64,000 bases of DNA from Chytriomyces cf. hyalinus JEL632 (Eukaryota > Chytridiomycota > Chytridiomycetes > Chytridiales > Chytriomycetaceae). Position numbers and translations under genes: made by a program. Shown here one piece after another: positions 1 to 11,112 of the stretch (positions are counted from its first letter, which is position 1; each line of letters opens with the position of its first letter). Location: positions 273,940-337,939 of the forward strand of contig JAIWWG010000029.1 of the NCBI GenBank assembly GCA_025435555.1. The letters are read 5' to 3'. The notes under the pieces are model-generated. The model did not search any database, had not been told where the DNA came from, and saw nothing but the letters and a program-made list of their open reading frames with translations.

Positions 1-644
1 GGTTATCCCCGCATGTTCTTGACTTGAGGGACGGAAACAGTGGGATTGGAGCGCATGGTTAGGTTTTATTTTGAATTTGCGCGTCCGATTATCGCACTCA
101 TTCGCATGCTTTTCCAGTTGACCATAAATCCGCTTTTGGAGACGTGATTGCCGGTCTTTGCCTAATCTCGCCCGCCGTCATGCGTTTTCGACATATCGAA
201 GAACCCGCTGCAGTGTTTGATGTGTTGTTACCGCCAGGCTGCATGTACATTCAAACGTTTGTACTTCGTTTTTCAATTGCCCGGTTTCTCCCTATTTTCT
301 CAATTGCATCAAACTGCAGTGGATCCGTGCGGCACATGTTTACGCATGAAATCCCAATATCGCCGCTTGAGCACAGTTTCAATGGAAAAGTAATCGAGCG
401 AAAGCAACGGATATCGATCATGGTTCGGGATGGGCTCGATCCCGCGCAGGCATCTTTCAACACTCGTAAATAAATGCAAGATGCACGATCGGGAATTGCG
501 TATGTCTCTGCAACAATGCAGCATTTTGCGCATCTTGATCTATTTGGCTCGAAATAGTTGCAAGTGGGGACGCATCTTCCCTTATTCGCTTTCGCGTTGC
601 GCTTTATGATCCTGGCTCATTGCGCCGTTAAGGTCAGACACTGT
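1..644. other. No supported gene at the left edge
   Basis: Only short overlapping open frames without an ATG context or recognisable motif are visible. The stretch lies downstream of the minus-strand gene that ends at 645. It may be 3' flank of that gene plus flank of something outside the window. I see nothing else in it. Confidence 0.5.
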
Positions 645-3014
645 TTATTCAAAATACACATTCCCGCGGTTCTGCTTTCTTGTCTTTCTATCTGCAAATG
701 ATGTCACTCTCTCTGGATTGGCCAGAATAACTTGTCTGCCCTCATCCTTGTCACCATCCTTTCTTATCCCCAGTTTCACCCTCACATGCTGCAAATGCGC
801 TTTTACACTTGACGTTCCATGGTCTCGCGACTCAATGTCCTGAATATCCCTCGTCAAACTTCCGCGAAAGTAATGGAGCAGCAGCAGTGGCGTCCCCAGA
901 ATGCTCGCAACTTGGTCAGTCAGTACATCACCACCGCTTGATACATACACCCACCCGACAAGTTGCATTAAATGCACCACGAAACAAACTCCAGTGCTGG
1001 TAAGAAGGACAACATATGCGTTCCAGGGAATTGTGATGTAGCCTCGTCCTTTGGATCCATAATACGCACACTTTTCAACAAATGCGCCGTTCTCACCATA
1101 CTGTCCCAGTATGAAATGACTCAGAGCACCAACAACGCCACTCACGCCTTTCCAAGTTTGATTGATTCCGTATAGGCCTCGCTCTTGTCCCCATCGGAGC
1201 AAGTTTAAGGAATATCCGTCCATTTCAACTGGACCCTGATTCTTGAACATGAGCGCGAGTGTCTGCGCAACATCTGCTGTGATACTAGACCCCAGCGCGT
1301 TCTTTTCAAACGAACCCGTTTCTAATATCTGGTCAAATGATCTTCGAGTTGGATGGGCCTCGATGGACGACAGCACAATATTGGCACCGTCTTTGGACCG
1401 AATCATCACCTCGCTCACAAATGCGTTCATGACGATGAACCACTCATCCGTCTTGTACGCATGCTTCAAGACTTGGTCTCCATCACACGCGATCATATAT
1501 CGTAGTGTGCAAATCTGGAGAAGCGAGCTGTTGGGATAGAGTGTCCAATCATGCGCATTTGCAGGGATCCGCGCCACAAAAGTGGCAAGGATTTGGTTCT
1601 CTTCCACATTCAGCCTTTCCATCGAAATTGCCGCAAACTGGTTACCGCGAGATTCCTTCGCAGCTACCTCAGGGGCACCACACGCAACACTGAACGCGAA
1701 CACTGGGCCTGGCCCGGACATTTCAAACAGCCGCATCGGAGTCTCCAGCGGGACAGCTGCACCCCCACCCACGAGCCCGTCTTGCAACGGGATTCCAAAT
1801 GCTTCCAGCGGCGCAAACCACGACTGTCCATTGAAAAACGTGGGTAGTTTTGAAGAAATGAGCGGGGATGGCGCAACGGGAGCTTCACCGTGGATTGCCG
1901 GGATGCAGTCATAGTACCCGATAAGTGAATCGACGCGTGTCCATTCCATGACGAGAATCACATTCCACATGCACGCTTCCATTACAAGCAAACTGGCGAG
2001 ACATATTTTCCGCAGCCATGAACCCTGGCGCGGAGAAATTTTCAGACTTGGAACGGCAATCTCTGCCAGCGGGAGTCCTTCCTGTGTTTCGATCAAGCTG
2101 CGAGCGGTTGTTTCCTTGGATATAAGGTGGGCGATTCTGATGCCCATCATGAGACACGTCTTGCTGAGCATGCTCAGAATGGCGTGAAGGATGTTGTAAA
2201 ACGCAATTGTGGGGAACTCGGTGTGCTTCGAAATCATGACGATGGCAATGATGGCGCTCAGAAGAAAGTTGTGGGCGACTGAGAGAAAGTAAATGTGCAG
2301 ACTGATGGAGTTGAAAATTCTCATGATGAGGGAGTATAAACGCGTTTGTTTTATCTGTCCTTCGAAGCGATTGTACCGTCTTGCAAGTTTGGAGTACAGG
2401 TCCAGCGATGCACTGGACGAGTGGAGCGACGACTGCGTGATTGAGATCATGGTCCTTTTCAGCGTGCCAGAGCTGACGTGTGGGGGCATAAGTTTTGGAA
2501 CTTCGGGGGCATCCTTCTCAGACACGCCGTTGGCCAGCACGGCGGATTCTCCGGGACTTAAATGAGAACTTGACAAGATGCTCGTGCTGTGGGTCTTGAT
2601 TTCTGAGCTTGCAGCAGATACTTTCAGGTTCGGCGGTGAGGATAGGTTGCGCGTGACTCCAATCGAGACTTTCTTGCGGCAGGATGCTTTCTCGTCGGAA
2701 ACATCTTGCGCTGAGATTTGTGGGGAAGGATCGCCAATCACCCTCGCGTCAAGATGAACAAGCTTATTGGATGAGTTCATCCTCTTTCCAATGTTGAGAC
2801 CAGAGTTATGGCCGGACCCTATCGCGACCTCGTTTGACGAATGGTTTAATAAAATGCTGCGAGGAAGCGACAGGTGCAGGCCCGCAGCAGTTGGATCCGA
2901 CGGATATGATTCCGACAGATCCTTGGCTCCCTTCCCAGTGACTTTCCCATCTGCAGTGATGGTCGCGGGCGGCTCGATCAAGCCGGGAGGCGCGTCCTGT
3001 GAAGAACGCTCCAT
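645..3014 (-). CDS. Multi-pass membrane protein of unknown function
   Basis: A single uninterrupted frame of 789 codons plus stop, counted from the first ATG (complement of 3012-3014); the frame is open further upstream but without another ATG. The first ~230 residues are Ser/Pro/Gly-rich and look disordered. Hydrophobic segments follow at about 240-262, 268-290 and 335-357. Then comes a ~300-residue polar domain with scattered cysteines and N-glycosylation-type sites, a further hydrophobic pair near 660-715, and a basic tail of ~70 residues. The layout suggests a cytosolic N-terminus, a membrane bundle and a large luminal or extracellular loop. I do not recognise the family, and no enzyme motif is visible. 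It is the only intronless gene of this size here besides the homeodomain gene. It is divergent from the gene starting at 3776. Confidence 0.7.
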   Translation of the reverse strand: MERSSQDAPPGLIEPPATITADGKVTGKGAKDLSESYPSDPTAAGLHLSLPRSILLNHSSNEVAIGSGHNSGLNIGKRMNSSNKLVHLDARVIGDPSPQISAQDVSDEKASCRKKVSIGVTRNLSSPPNLKVSAASSEIKTHSTSILSSSHLSPGESAVLANGVSEKDAPEVPKLMPPHVSSGTLKRTMISITQSSLHSSSASLDLYSKLARRYNRFEGQIKQTRLYSLIMRIFNSISLHIYFLSVAHNFLLSAIIAIVMISKHTEFPTIAFYNILHAILSMLSKTCLMMGIRIAHLISKETTARSLIETQEGLPLAEIAVPSLKISPRQGSWLRKICLASLLVMEACMWNVILVMEWTRVDSLIGYYDCIPAIHGEAPVAPSPLISSKLPTFFNGQSWFAPLEAFGIPLQDGLVGGGAAVPLETPMRLFEMSGPGPVFAFSVACGAPEVAAKESRGNQFAAISMERLNVEENQILATFVARIPANAHDWTLYPNSSLLQICTLRYMIACDGDQVLKHAYKTDEWFIVMNAFVSEVMIRSKDGANIVLSSIEAHPTRRSFDQILETGSFEKNALGSSITADVAQTLALMFKNQGPVEMDGYSLNLLRWGQERGLYGINQTWKGVSGVVGALSHFILGQYGENGAFVEKCAYYGSKGRGYITIPWNAYVVLLTSTGVCFVVHLMQLVGWVYVSSGGDVLTDQVASILGTPLLLLHYFRGSLTRDIQDIESRDHGTSSVKAHLQHVRVKLGIRKDGDKDEGRQVILANPERVTSFADRKTRKQNRGNVYFE

Positions 3015-3775
3015 GGACCCAATTTTTCTTGCACTTTTGCAAATCCCGCGAAAATCCTTTCCTTTTTTCTGCCTCAACTGCAGCACAGGATTCACCAAAC
3101 CTTTGTTTCTCGAATGATGGATTTAAACCTTTTGTGTTTAAAACGCGTTTGTGCGCAACCGTTGGTTTGAAAAGCGCGAATTTTGAAAGAGTTGCTGAAG
3201 AGTTGCGCACCATGGCGACAGCGCCAGGAGCTTGTCATTGCGCACGGGAGATGGACCTCTAAATTTTGTAACGAACTGGCGCGAGATGAATCAGGCAATG
3301 CCGGTTGGTGTACCTGTGGGTACAGTTTACCATGGCAAATATCACGATAATATGCTTTTAAGGTACGCAGGAGCATTAAGAGCATTGCTGCCGAATGAAT
3401 AAACTGTATTTAGTGCTGTCGTTTGAGCTGGCTGCGACCATATTCTGACTACACATCACCGGTTGCGTTGCTCACAGCGACAGGTATTTAACCCACCACC
3501 GCCTTCACTCCAGCGGAGTAAGCGCCGATATCCTCTTGGCACGCAGCTGAGAATTCGCCTAACGGGTACCAAAAAATGAGATTGACAACCTGTCTCAAAG
3601 TCTGCCAATCTTGAAAAAAAAAAAAGACCCACCTACGGAAACGCGCATCTTCACGGTTTAAACCGAGCGCAGTATTCCACCAATTTCCAAAAGCCACTCC
3701 GCTTTCATTCCATAGACGACGGAAGGCCACACTGACTGGGCAGCAGTGACAACACGAGCAGAACCACGGCCGCCC
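3015..3775. promoter_or_regulatory. Divergent intergenic region (761 bp)
   Basis: Lies between the ATG of the minus-strand membrane protein and the ATG of the plus-strand gene, so it should contain both promoters. A run of 12 A lies near 3614-3625. I see no convincing TATA box or RNA gene. Confidence 0.4.
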
Positions 3776-5190
3776 ATGCATCAAAGATCTCCACTCCTCG
3801 CAACGACAACGTCCACTGACCACTTTGAGTATCTCGCCGTTCCCAACAGTGCCAAAACAGCCATACCACTCTCACGATCGAAACCGTCCGCGAACGCGTC
3901 CTTCTCACCCCACAAACCCTACAACCCTCACCAAGTCACTCCAACACAACGATCTAAACCAAAAACACCCAGCGCTCTTTCATTGATTGCTCCGCAGCTG
4001 CAGCCTCAGTATATCCACAGCAGCGGAGAGAACCCTCTCAAAAGCTTCCGCTACAACACATCGTCCCCTTCCCTCAAGACTACAAAAATGTTTGAGGCAC
4101 CGTCGCTGGAGCTGCACTCACGCATATATAGCGGCCATTCGAACGCGTTGGCTGCTCTTTTGCGCAAGCAGCAAATGTCGTCATCCCGGCTACACACGAG
4201 CGGGAAACACAGCTCGTCCCTTTCTCTGAACCATCCAGCCGCACTGCAACCTGCTGTTGCAGGTATATCAACGGGAAAATCGAAATCTGGAGAGATCGCG
4301 GTGGAAAGTCAGGGGTCAGTGAGCGAGAACGTTGGGATTTTTGCAGTTCCAACTTATCTTTTTCTTTCCTTTATTTTACTTCTCCACTTCAGACCCCAGC
4401 TCACCGAAGAGAATCTGAAGCAGCACTCCAAGTTAACGCGCAATCAACCCATGTCTTTCGTGGAGCGCATCTCGATTTGGCGACGCAGGTGACAATTTCC
4501 CACCCCAACCCCCCACCAATCGAAACTGACTCCCCCAACAACCCCCAGCCTCCCAGACCACTTTGAAGACGAGCAAATACTTCGAGATTCAATACAACGA
4601 AGCAGTTCTCCTAAAAACGCGGGCACCAAATGGAAAACATCTGCGGCACCAAACTCTCGCGATTCACATCCATCACCCACAGTCGGCGACGTGAAACGGT
4701 CTCTCGCATCGGCGACTGCATGGGTACCAGGCGGAAACAATAACAACACTGCTTCCAGCTCAAAGAGAAAACATGATAGAAAGGCTCTGCGGCCATTACC
4801 CTCGCTGGGGTCGCTTGGAGCCGAGCAGGGCAAGGGTAAGCAATCGAACACACAACTTGCGGCGAAAGGTACGGAAGCTAGTGCTGCAAATGTACCAGAA
4901 GGTGGTAAACCGAGTGCTGCTGGGGCTACCGGTAGCGGGAGGGGGAAGCTTCTTTGCTGCTTGAAGGTGGAAATCAAAACTGGCGTATTTCGAATGTTAC
5001 CAGTTCATGAGGTATGCAACGCAGACTTGCCTGATTTCCCTTTCTAAAACTCGATATATTGACTTGTTTCCAGAATGACGACGCGCATGAACTTTCGCTG
5101 GAGTTTTGCAAGACAAATCATTTGATGAACTCAGTGGAGGCTTTAAAAAATCACGTAACTCTTTCGATGAAGACGTTTAACAAATCCTGA
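3776..5190 (+). CDS. Low-complexity protein with a small conserved-looking C-terminal domain
   Basis: Four exons fit in phase: 3776-4314, 4393-4488, 4549-5011 and 5074-5190, giving 404 residues. The first intron is best placed with donor GTCAGT at 4315; other donors throw the downstream frame into stops. Most of the protein is Ser/Thr/Asn/Lys-rich and probably disordered. The last ~60 residues are different: a KVEIKTG strand, then VHENDDAHELSLEFCK and a helical end. That pattern resembles small C-terminal modules I have seen at the ends of unrelated fungal and animal proteins. I cannot name it and give no function. An AATAAA-like signal lies near 5356. Confidence 0.6.
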
Positions 5191-5519
5191 AGGATAAGCG
5201 AGGTGGTTGGCCACTGTAGGGCTACTGTATGAGGGGGGATGTGAGCGTCGGAGTGGGAATGGGGATGGGGATTAAGATGGGGCGGAGTGGACAAAAGCTT
5301 ACTCAGCGGTTGTGTACAGAACAATTACCCAGTAAAAAGGATCATCTTGATTTCAAATAAAACGCGTGGGGGATTCACCATTCGAAACGCAAGGTTTGGT
5401 TGTGCCAGTCACTTCTCCCCTTTTTGTTTTTTTTTATCCCACAAGAAAAAAAGGTGAGCGCCCAAAAGAACTTGCCACCACCACTTTTGATCTTCTTACC
5501 CGCGATTCCCCCTTCGCAG
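5191..5519. other. Intergenic, no gene seen
   Basis: 329 bp between the stop of the upstream gene and the NMD3 ATG. It holds a G-rich stretch at 5230-5290, a polyadenylation-type AATAAA near 5356 and a T-rich tract at 5417-5440. Confidence 0.4.
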
Positions 5520-7651
5520 ATGTCCCACGACCACGTGGATTTCCACAACCACCACCCAACTCTCACTGAGCAGCGAATGTGAGCATGGCCGCTATTGGTT
5601 CTTGCTCTTCGAAATCTGAACTTTTGAAACCTGCCCTTTAGTCTCTGCGCATCATGTGGAACCGTTATCGCACCGAACCCGGCAAACATGTGCATCAACT
5701 GCATCCGCAGCGATGTTGATATCACCGAAGGTATCCCTAAGCAAGCCACAATACACTACTGCAAGGGTTGTGACCGGTAATGATCCGTTAGAGCTTGATC
5801 TATGCCTTTTGCGACGGGCACCAATTTTATGAAACATTCGAAAACGCAATCCCAGGTATCTTCAACCACCTAACGTGTGGGTGGTGGCGGAACTTGAAAG
5901 TAAGGAGCTCCTCACTTTGTGCTTGAAGAAGCTTCGAGGACTTTCGAAAGTGCGACTCGTGGATGCGGGATTTATATGGACGGAACCTCACTCTAGGAGA
6001 GTCAAAGTGAAGCTGACGATTCAAAAGGAGGTGAGAGAGAGAGTCGCAAAAGAAAATGTTGGCGCTGTCATTGAACGGAACACTCCCAACTACAAACAAA
6101 AAAAAATAGGTCTTTGCCAACACGATTCTTCAGCAAGTGTTTGTTGTTGAGTACATGGTCAGCACGCAGCAGTGTGAGGAATGTACTCGAGTTGCCGCTC
6201 AGCTTACTTGGAAGGCGGTCGTGCAAGTGCGTCAAAAAGTGTCGCACAAGAGAACCTTCTTGTGGTAATTTTACTGTCTCCGCATTTTGAATCTCGGTTG
6301 CCTGCTTGAATTGGAAAATGCTAACGTGCGTTGTTTGGCAGGCTGGAACAAGTTATTCTGAAACACAATGCACACCAAAACACAACCAACATCAAGGAAG
6401 CTAAGGACGGAATCGACTTTTACTACACTTCGCGATCGCACGCCATTCGCATGGTGGAATTCCTGCAGTCTGTGGTGCCCGCCAAATTGAAAACGTCCGA
6501 ACAACTCATTTCTCAAGATATCCACAGCGGAACAGCAAACTACAAGTTTTCTTACTCTTTGGAGATTGTTCCCATCTGCAAGGTTTGTTTTTTCGAAAAC
6601 TATAGCTTGGATGTGCATTCCAGCTAACGGGTGAATACTTTGCCCAAGGACGATTTGTTTGTTCTCCCTACGAAAGTGGCCAAATCCCTTTCGGACATTA
6701 GCCCGCTTGTGATTTGCAGTCGCGTGAGCAATTCATTGTCAGTTCTGGACCCCAACACTTTGAAAAGTAAGCAAAAGTGTCACGCGCAATTCAAATTGAG
6801 CATTGCTGATCTGGCTTTTGTTTTCCTCACAGTTTCCGATATGCGCAATACTGTTTATTGGGACAACCCGTGCATCGCACTCAGCGGTATCACAGATTTG
6901 GTTGAATTCTACGTAATCGACGTCCAGCACGAACGAGTTCACAACGGCCGATTCGGTCTCGCAACGGCCGAGGTTTCCCGTTCAAAAGATTTGAGTCAAA
7001 CGTACCTCGTGCGCACACATCTCGGAAACATTTTGAGACCCGGCGACCACGTTCTCGGCTACGACTTGCGTAACGCAAACTTTAACGATGAGAACTGGGA
7101 CAAATTCATAACAAAAAAGAATGCGGTTCCGGACATTGTGTTGGTGCGTAAAAGTTACCCCAACGCTCGTAAGAAGCTCAAGGGAAGAAGCTGGAAGCTC
7201 AAGACGATTACTGTGGAGGAGGAAGTTGAGGCCATGGGCAAGAGTAAAGCAGAGAAGGCTAAGGCGGACCAAGATTACGAACTCTTCTTGAGAGACATTG
7301 AAGAGGACCCTGAATTGCGAGGAATGATGAACTTGTACAAGCGTGAGTAGTTTTTTCTTTTGTCTCTGAAATTTCTTTGGTGCTGGAACTCTGTTACTAA
7401 CGACAATGATTATCTCGCCAATCCTTTTTTCCGCATTGACAGAACCATCGAAACACAATGCTCATGGCGCGAGCACTGATGCCATGCAGGATGGCGACGA
7501 CTCGGACGAGGAGCCAGAGGAAGACTTCCCCGAAATCAACGAAGACGAGCTCCTTGAGGAGCTGATGGATGGAATGGCGATCGGAGACGGGGTGGATGAA
7601 GAGGCGGATGAAGGAGACGAAGAAGAGGCTGATGAGGAGCAAATGCAGTAG
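5520..7651 (+). CDS. NMD3: 60S ribosomal subunit nuclear export adaptor NMD3
   Basis: Eight exons join in phase: 5520-5578, 5642-5776, 5856-6030, 6110-6264, 6342-6582, 6649-6766, 6833-7342 and 7443-7651. They give 533 residues, close to the ~500-520 usual for the family. NMD3 binds the joining face of the pre-60S subunit and bridges it to Crm1/exportin for nuclear export. The N-terminus carries the diagnostic zinc-binding series (CASCG, CINCIR, YCKGCDRYLQPP, then QQCEEC). The family block ICKDDL..LP and the OB/SH3-like middle region follow. The C-terminus is acidic (EDFPEINEDELLEEL), as expected for the nuclear export tail. The first exon supplies only 19 full codons; its ATG fits because it joins exactly to the first zinc cluster. 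AATAAA follows the stop at ~7671. Confidence 0.96.
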
Positions 7652-7778
7652 TGAAAAAAGTGGGAAACACAATAAAAAAAAAAGCCCTGTTCAACTTGTC
7701 CACTTTTTTTGAACCTGTGTGTGTTGAATTGAACCCTTTTCTCAAGCTGTTGAAACCAGACCCAAAAAAGAAGCTTTT

Positions 7779-8157
7779 ATGAAGTCCGTTGCGCTGCTGC
7801 TCTTTATCGCTGTAGCAGCTGTGCTGTCGTCGCCGCTGCCCGCCCAGCAGCATCAGCCTCGTTCCATTGAGCGGCGCTACAGCTACGCAACGAGCAGCAA
7901 CGCATTCCACTACGCCGGTCCCTTACAGCACAGCTCCGCGCACGGCGCATGCTCTGCACCCGCAGTTCGCAAAGAGTGGCGCACTCTGTCGCCAGACTTG
8001 CAGAGCAACTATCTAGACGCCGTCACGTGTCTCATGCAAACGCCGTCTCTCCTTACAAACGATTCTTCCATTTCACGGTCCGTGTTTGAAGACTTTTCGT
8101 ACATTCATTTCACTGTTGTCGCTCGCGTGCATGGAACGGTACTTGTTGTTGTTGTTG

Positions 8158-8200
<43 letters not shown>

Positions 8201-9137
8201 TTGACCATTCATGACTCACTCCCATTTATTTAATTCAGGCCCAATTTCTGCCATGGCATCGAACTCTGATTCTGCTGTTTGAGTTTGCACTCCAGGACTT
8301 TTGCAGCTACAAGGGAACACTCCCGTGAGTTTTTACTTGACCTCGGCATCCTCCCTTATTTTTTACTTACAAAAGTGTCCAGATACTGGGACTGGACAAA
8401 AGACGCTACCGCAATGCACAACTCTCCCATATTCTCTGAAACGGCATTTGGCGGCAACGGAAACGGCAGCACCCCTTCATGCGTGCAAAACGGCCGGTTT
8501 GCCTCTCAAACTGCCTTCATGGGCCATACGAAGCCACAATGCATTACGCGGAAATTTGATTTTGCCAATGGTATGCAAGGACATCAGTTTACCGGGGATG
8601 TGATCAAGGCGTTGGTGCAAAACGGGGGACGGTGGGAGTTTTTCTATCCACAGGTGTACTTGGGGCCGCATTCTGCTGTGCATAATGGAATCGGTACTGT
8701 TTTGGAACTCTTTCTTTTTTTTTGCAAGTGTTGTACGTTTTTGTGCTAAGTCTTCATTTTGTGCAGGTGGCGATTTTGGTAATCCACCAGCCGCTGGAAA
8801 CGGTAACCGATACTTTCTTCTCAATTGGTCACACATAAAAACCATCTTGTTGACTTTCTTGATTTGGGTGCTTTCAGATCCCCTCTTTTTTATTCATCAC
8901 GCAATGCTGGACAAAGTGTGGAACGATTGGCAGGATGAAAACCCGCAATTTGCAAACTCATACTCTGGAAACTTGGATCCAGATGACTCTAGCGACACGG
9001 ACGCTCAAGTGACGGACTTTTTGGCAGACTTGCCGCGTGACGGGCCGACAAACGGGCGTACGTTAATTCCTGAGATTCGTGTGCAAGAGACGCTGTGGAG
9101 TGATGGTGGAGGGTGGTTTTGTTACGTTTACGAGTAA
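7779..9137 (+). CDS. Secreted tyrosinase / polyphenol oxidase
   Basis: Five exons (7779-8138, 8239-8324, 8383-8693, 8767-8802, 8878-9137) give 350 residues. The first ~17 residues form a clear signal peptide (MKSVALLLFIAVAAVLSS). The copper-A site is spread over exons 1 and 2, with histidines in YIHF, VHGT and FLPWHR. The copper-B site has GPHSAVHNGIGG and then DPLFFIHHAMLDKVW. These are the type-3 copper ligands of tyrosinases, which oxidise phenols and diphenols to quinones. Length and lack of a C-terminal shielding domain match short secreted fungal tyrosinases. Exon 4 is only 36 nt. Intron 1 contains a (GT)n microsatellite. Likely roles are melanin or wall phenolics, which is inference. 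AATAAATAAA follows the stop. Confidence 0.94.
8160..8199 (+). repeat. (TG)n microsatellite inside tyrosinase intron 1
   Basis: About 19 TG units within the intron at 8139-8238, preceded by GTT repeats. The tract does not touch the splice sites, but its length could vary between strains. Confidence 0.9.
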
Positions 9138-9362
9138 AACGGAAATAAATAAAACAGTTTTTTTCATTGGTTACTTTTGGTTGGTCACGATTGCTGAGTC
9201 CGCGCTCATTGTTACGCGCATTTTTTGAGGTGTGTGGGCTTGTCCGGGCAAATTCGTGGAGTTGAAATCTTTGTTTTTCGTGGGATCAAACATCATCTTA
9301 AAAGCGCACAAGTTGCAACGCACACAAACTCCAACACAAAACACAACACAGTTCCTCAAAAA

Positions 9363-10472
9363 ATGACCATTGCCAACACACGCACAGACTCGGAATTCGC
9401 AGCAACATTCTCGACCGTTCAGATCGCCTGTGAAGGTTCCGTAACTCCCAACATCACTGTCGAGTCCCAGCGAGACGGCAAAAGCGCACTCGTCTCGTTG
9501 GAACACGTGTCTGGAGACTTTTCGCGCTTTTCAAAGAGCGAGTTCAAGGCAACAAGTGATGGCGAAACGTTGACGATTTCGTTCAAGACACCGACAACGA
9601 GCGTGCTGGACTTTTTCAAGCTATCCTCGGAAGCTCGTCTTTGCGTCAGTCTGCCAGTGGATGTTAAGAGTTTGTTTATCATTAATCGAACGGGAAGAGT
9701 TACTTTGGATGGGCCGAATGTGTCGGACTGCTTGGATGTCAAGTCGTCGGTCGGCTCCTTCATTGCCAAATCTACGCTTGTTGCAAACAGCATCAGCATT
9801 GAAACGGGGACTGGAAGCATCTCCTTTGAAAGCCCCGTATCCTCCTCATCCTTCATAGACCTGTCCACCCAAACGGGCCGCATCACACTGGCAGCACCCG
9901 TGACCAGCAACTTTGTCTCCCTAAAAACAAACACTGGCCGCATCGACACGCAAGAACGGATCTTTGCACAGCAAGACATTCAAATGGAAACCAGCACTGG
10001 AAGCGTGACGTCGCTCAAGAGTTTAACGAGTGCAAGCATTGGAGTTGTGACGGGGACAGGATCCATTTCAATTCACCATGCAACCACCAGTAAATTCCTT
10101 GCGGAAACAAACACGGGGCGTGTGGAAGCGGATCGTGTGGATGGGTATCATAGTTTGCTGGCAAAGTCTGGGACTGGAATGATCCGGTTGGGGCTTGTAC
10201 CGGGAGTGACGAATGCCAAACATTCCATTGCGAGCAACACGGGAAGTATTACGCTGAATTTGATTGGATGGAGCGGGTTTTTCTTGGGACGGAACAGCAC
10301 GGGATCAATCAAGTGCTCGGGGGTTGGATGCAGTTCTTTTTCGAAGCTTAAATCTCCGGTTGAAATGTGGATTGGGACCGGGTCAAGTCCAGAGAAACAC
10401 GATGCTTCGATTCTCGAGTGTGAAACAAACACGGGCTCCATATCTCTGACAGTGCTGCCGAAAGAGGTGTAG
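9363..10472 (+). CDS. DUF4097-like repetitive beta-helix protein
   Basis: One exon of 369 codons from the ATG at 9363, placed just after an A-rich leader. After a ~130-residue N-terminal part, the protein is built from about a dozen short repeats around T-x-T-G-S/R-I. Examples are TGTGSISF, TQTGRITL, TNTGRIDT, TGTGSISI, TNTGRVEA, SNTGSITL and TNTGSISL, spaced roughly 20-24 residues apart. This is the rung pattern of putative-adhesin (DUF4097/4098-type) domains, predicted to form a right-handed beta-helix. No signal peptide or membrane anchor is visible, so a cytosolic location is as likely as the surface despite the adhesin name. Function is unknown. AATAAAAG follows near 10597. Confidence 0.8.
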   Translation: MTIANTRTDSEFAATFSTVQIACEGSVTPNITVESQRDGKSALVSLEHVSGDFSRFSKSEFKATSDGETLTISFKTPTTSVLDFFKLSSEARLCVSLPVDVKSLFIINRTGRVTLDGPNVSDCLDVKSSVGSFIAKSTLVANSISIETGTGSISFESPVSSSSFIDLSTQTGRITLAAPVTSNFVSLKTNTGRIDTQERIFAQQDIQMETSTGSVTSLKSLTSASIGVVTGTGSISIHHATTSKFLAETNTGRVEADRVDGYHSLLAKSGTGMIRLGLVPGVTNAKHSIASNTGSITLNLIGWSGFFLGRNSTGSIKCSGVGCSSFSKLKSPVEMWIGTGSSPEKHDASILECETNTGSISLTVLPKEV

Positions 10473-11112
10473 TGTGGTCGAGAGAGACGGAATGTTTTGG
10501 TATCCGACGGAAAGACTCGGACCGTTGTCCCTGACGAAGGTGTAAATGACAAAATGTGTCTTCCGATTCTGTGTCGGGGGCAAGGCAAAGAAATTAATAA
10601 AAGAGCGATTTGAAATTTTAAAATTTCATGATTGAGCGCGGTGGAATGTGCAACTTCCTGGACATGGAGCGGCAGTTGCCTGTTGCTGCGTGGAGAGGCA
10701 GTGGGTGTTGCTGGTATCCAGTTGTTGCGAGTGCCGGCGAAGAGGGACAGACAGCGAGGGTGTGCCAACATGTATGTTTGTGGAATTTGCAATGGGGCTT
10801 GCTAGGTAGTGCCAAATAAATTTATGAATTATCGGGTGGCGGAATGAGACGCCCAAGTCAGTGTGTGTGAATGGGTGTGTAAACAAGACGACCGCTGTGT
10901 CGAGTGTGTTGCATGGAAGCGACTGCGCCAACTGCAGCTGCGACTGACTCAGTGACGCTTCCGGTTCCTTCCGCTTCCGGTCACTCCCGAGCATTCAGAC
11001 AGGCATGGATGCAAGCGGCAAAGCAGTTGATTAAATTTATCGTTTTAATCAAGTATCCATATGGGTATATAAGAAGGACCCGTTTGGAACCAAAAAGAAA
11101 AAAAACACAAAA
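10473..11112. other. Intergenic region upstream of the OPT transporter
   Basis: 640 bp holding the polyadenylation signal of the upstream gene, a short perfect inverted repeat around AATTTTAAAATT at ~10615-10627, and the OPT promoter. I see no gene in it. Confidence 0.4.
11066..11072 (+). promoter_or_regulatory. TATA box of the OPT gene
   Basis: TATATAA sits 41 nt upstream of the OPT ATG and is followed by an A-rich leader. Short distances of this kind are plausible for a compact fungal promoter. Confidence 0.45.

Noticed and set aside
3488-3908. Minus-strand Trp/Cys-rich frames in the divergent promoter region
   Set aside because: They overlap the start of the plus-strand gene, lack ATG starts with support and carry no domain.
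4318-4392. Intron of the second gene starting at GTGAGC (4318)
   Set aside because: It would shift the downstream reading into early stops; the donor GTCAGT three bases earlier keeps the frame to the C-terminal domain.
10148-10792. A 214-codon minus-strand frame across the end of the DUF4097-like gene
   Set aside because: It is a shadow of the repeats and has no recognisable motif; the plus-strand reading has a clear repeat structure.
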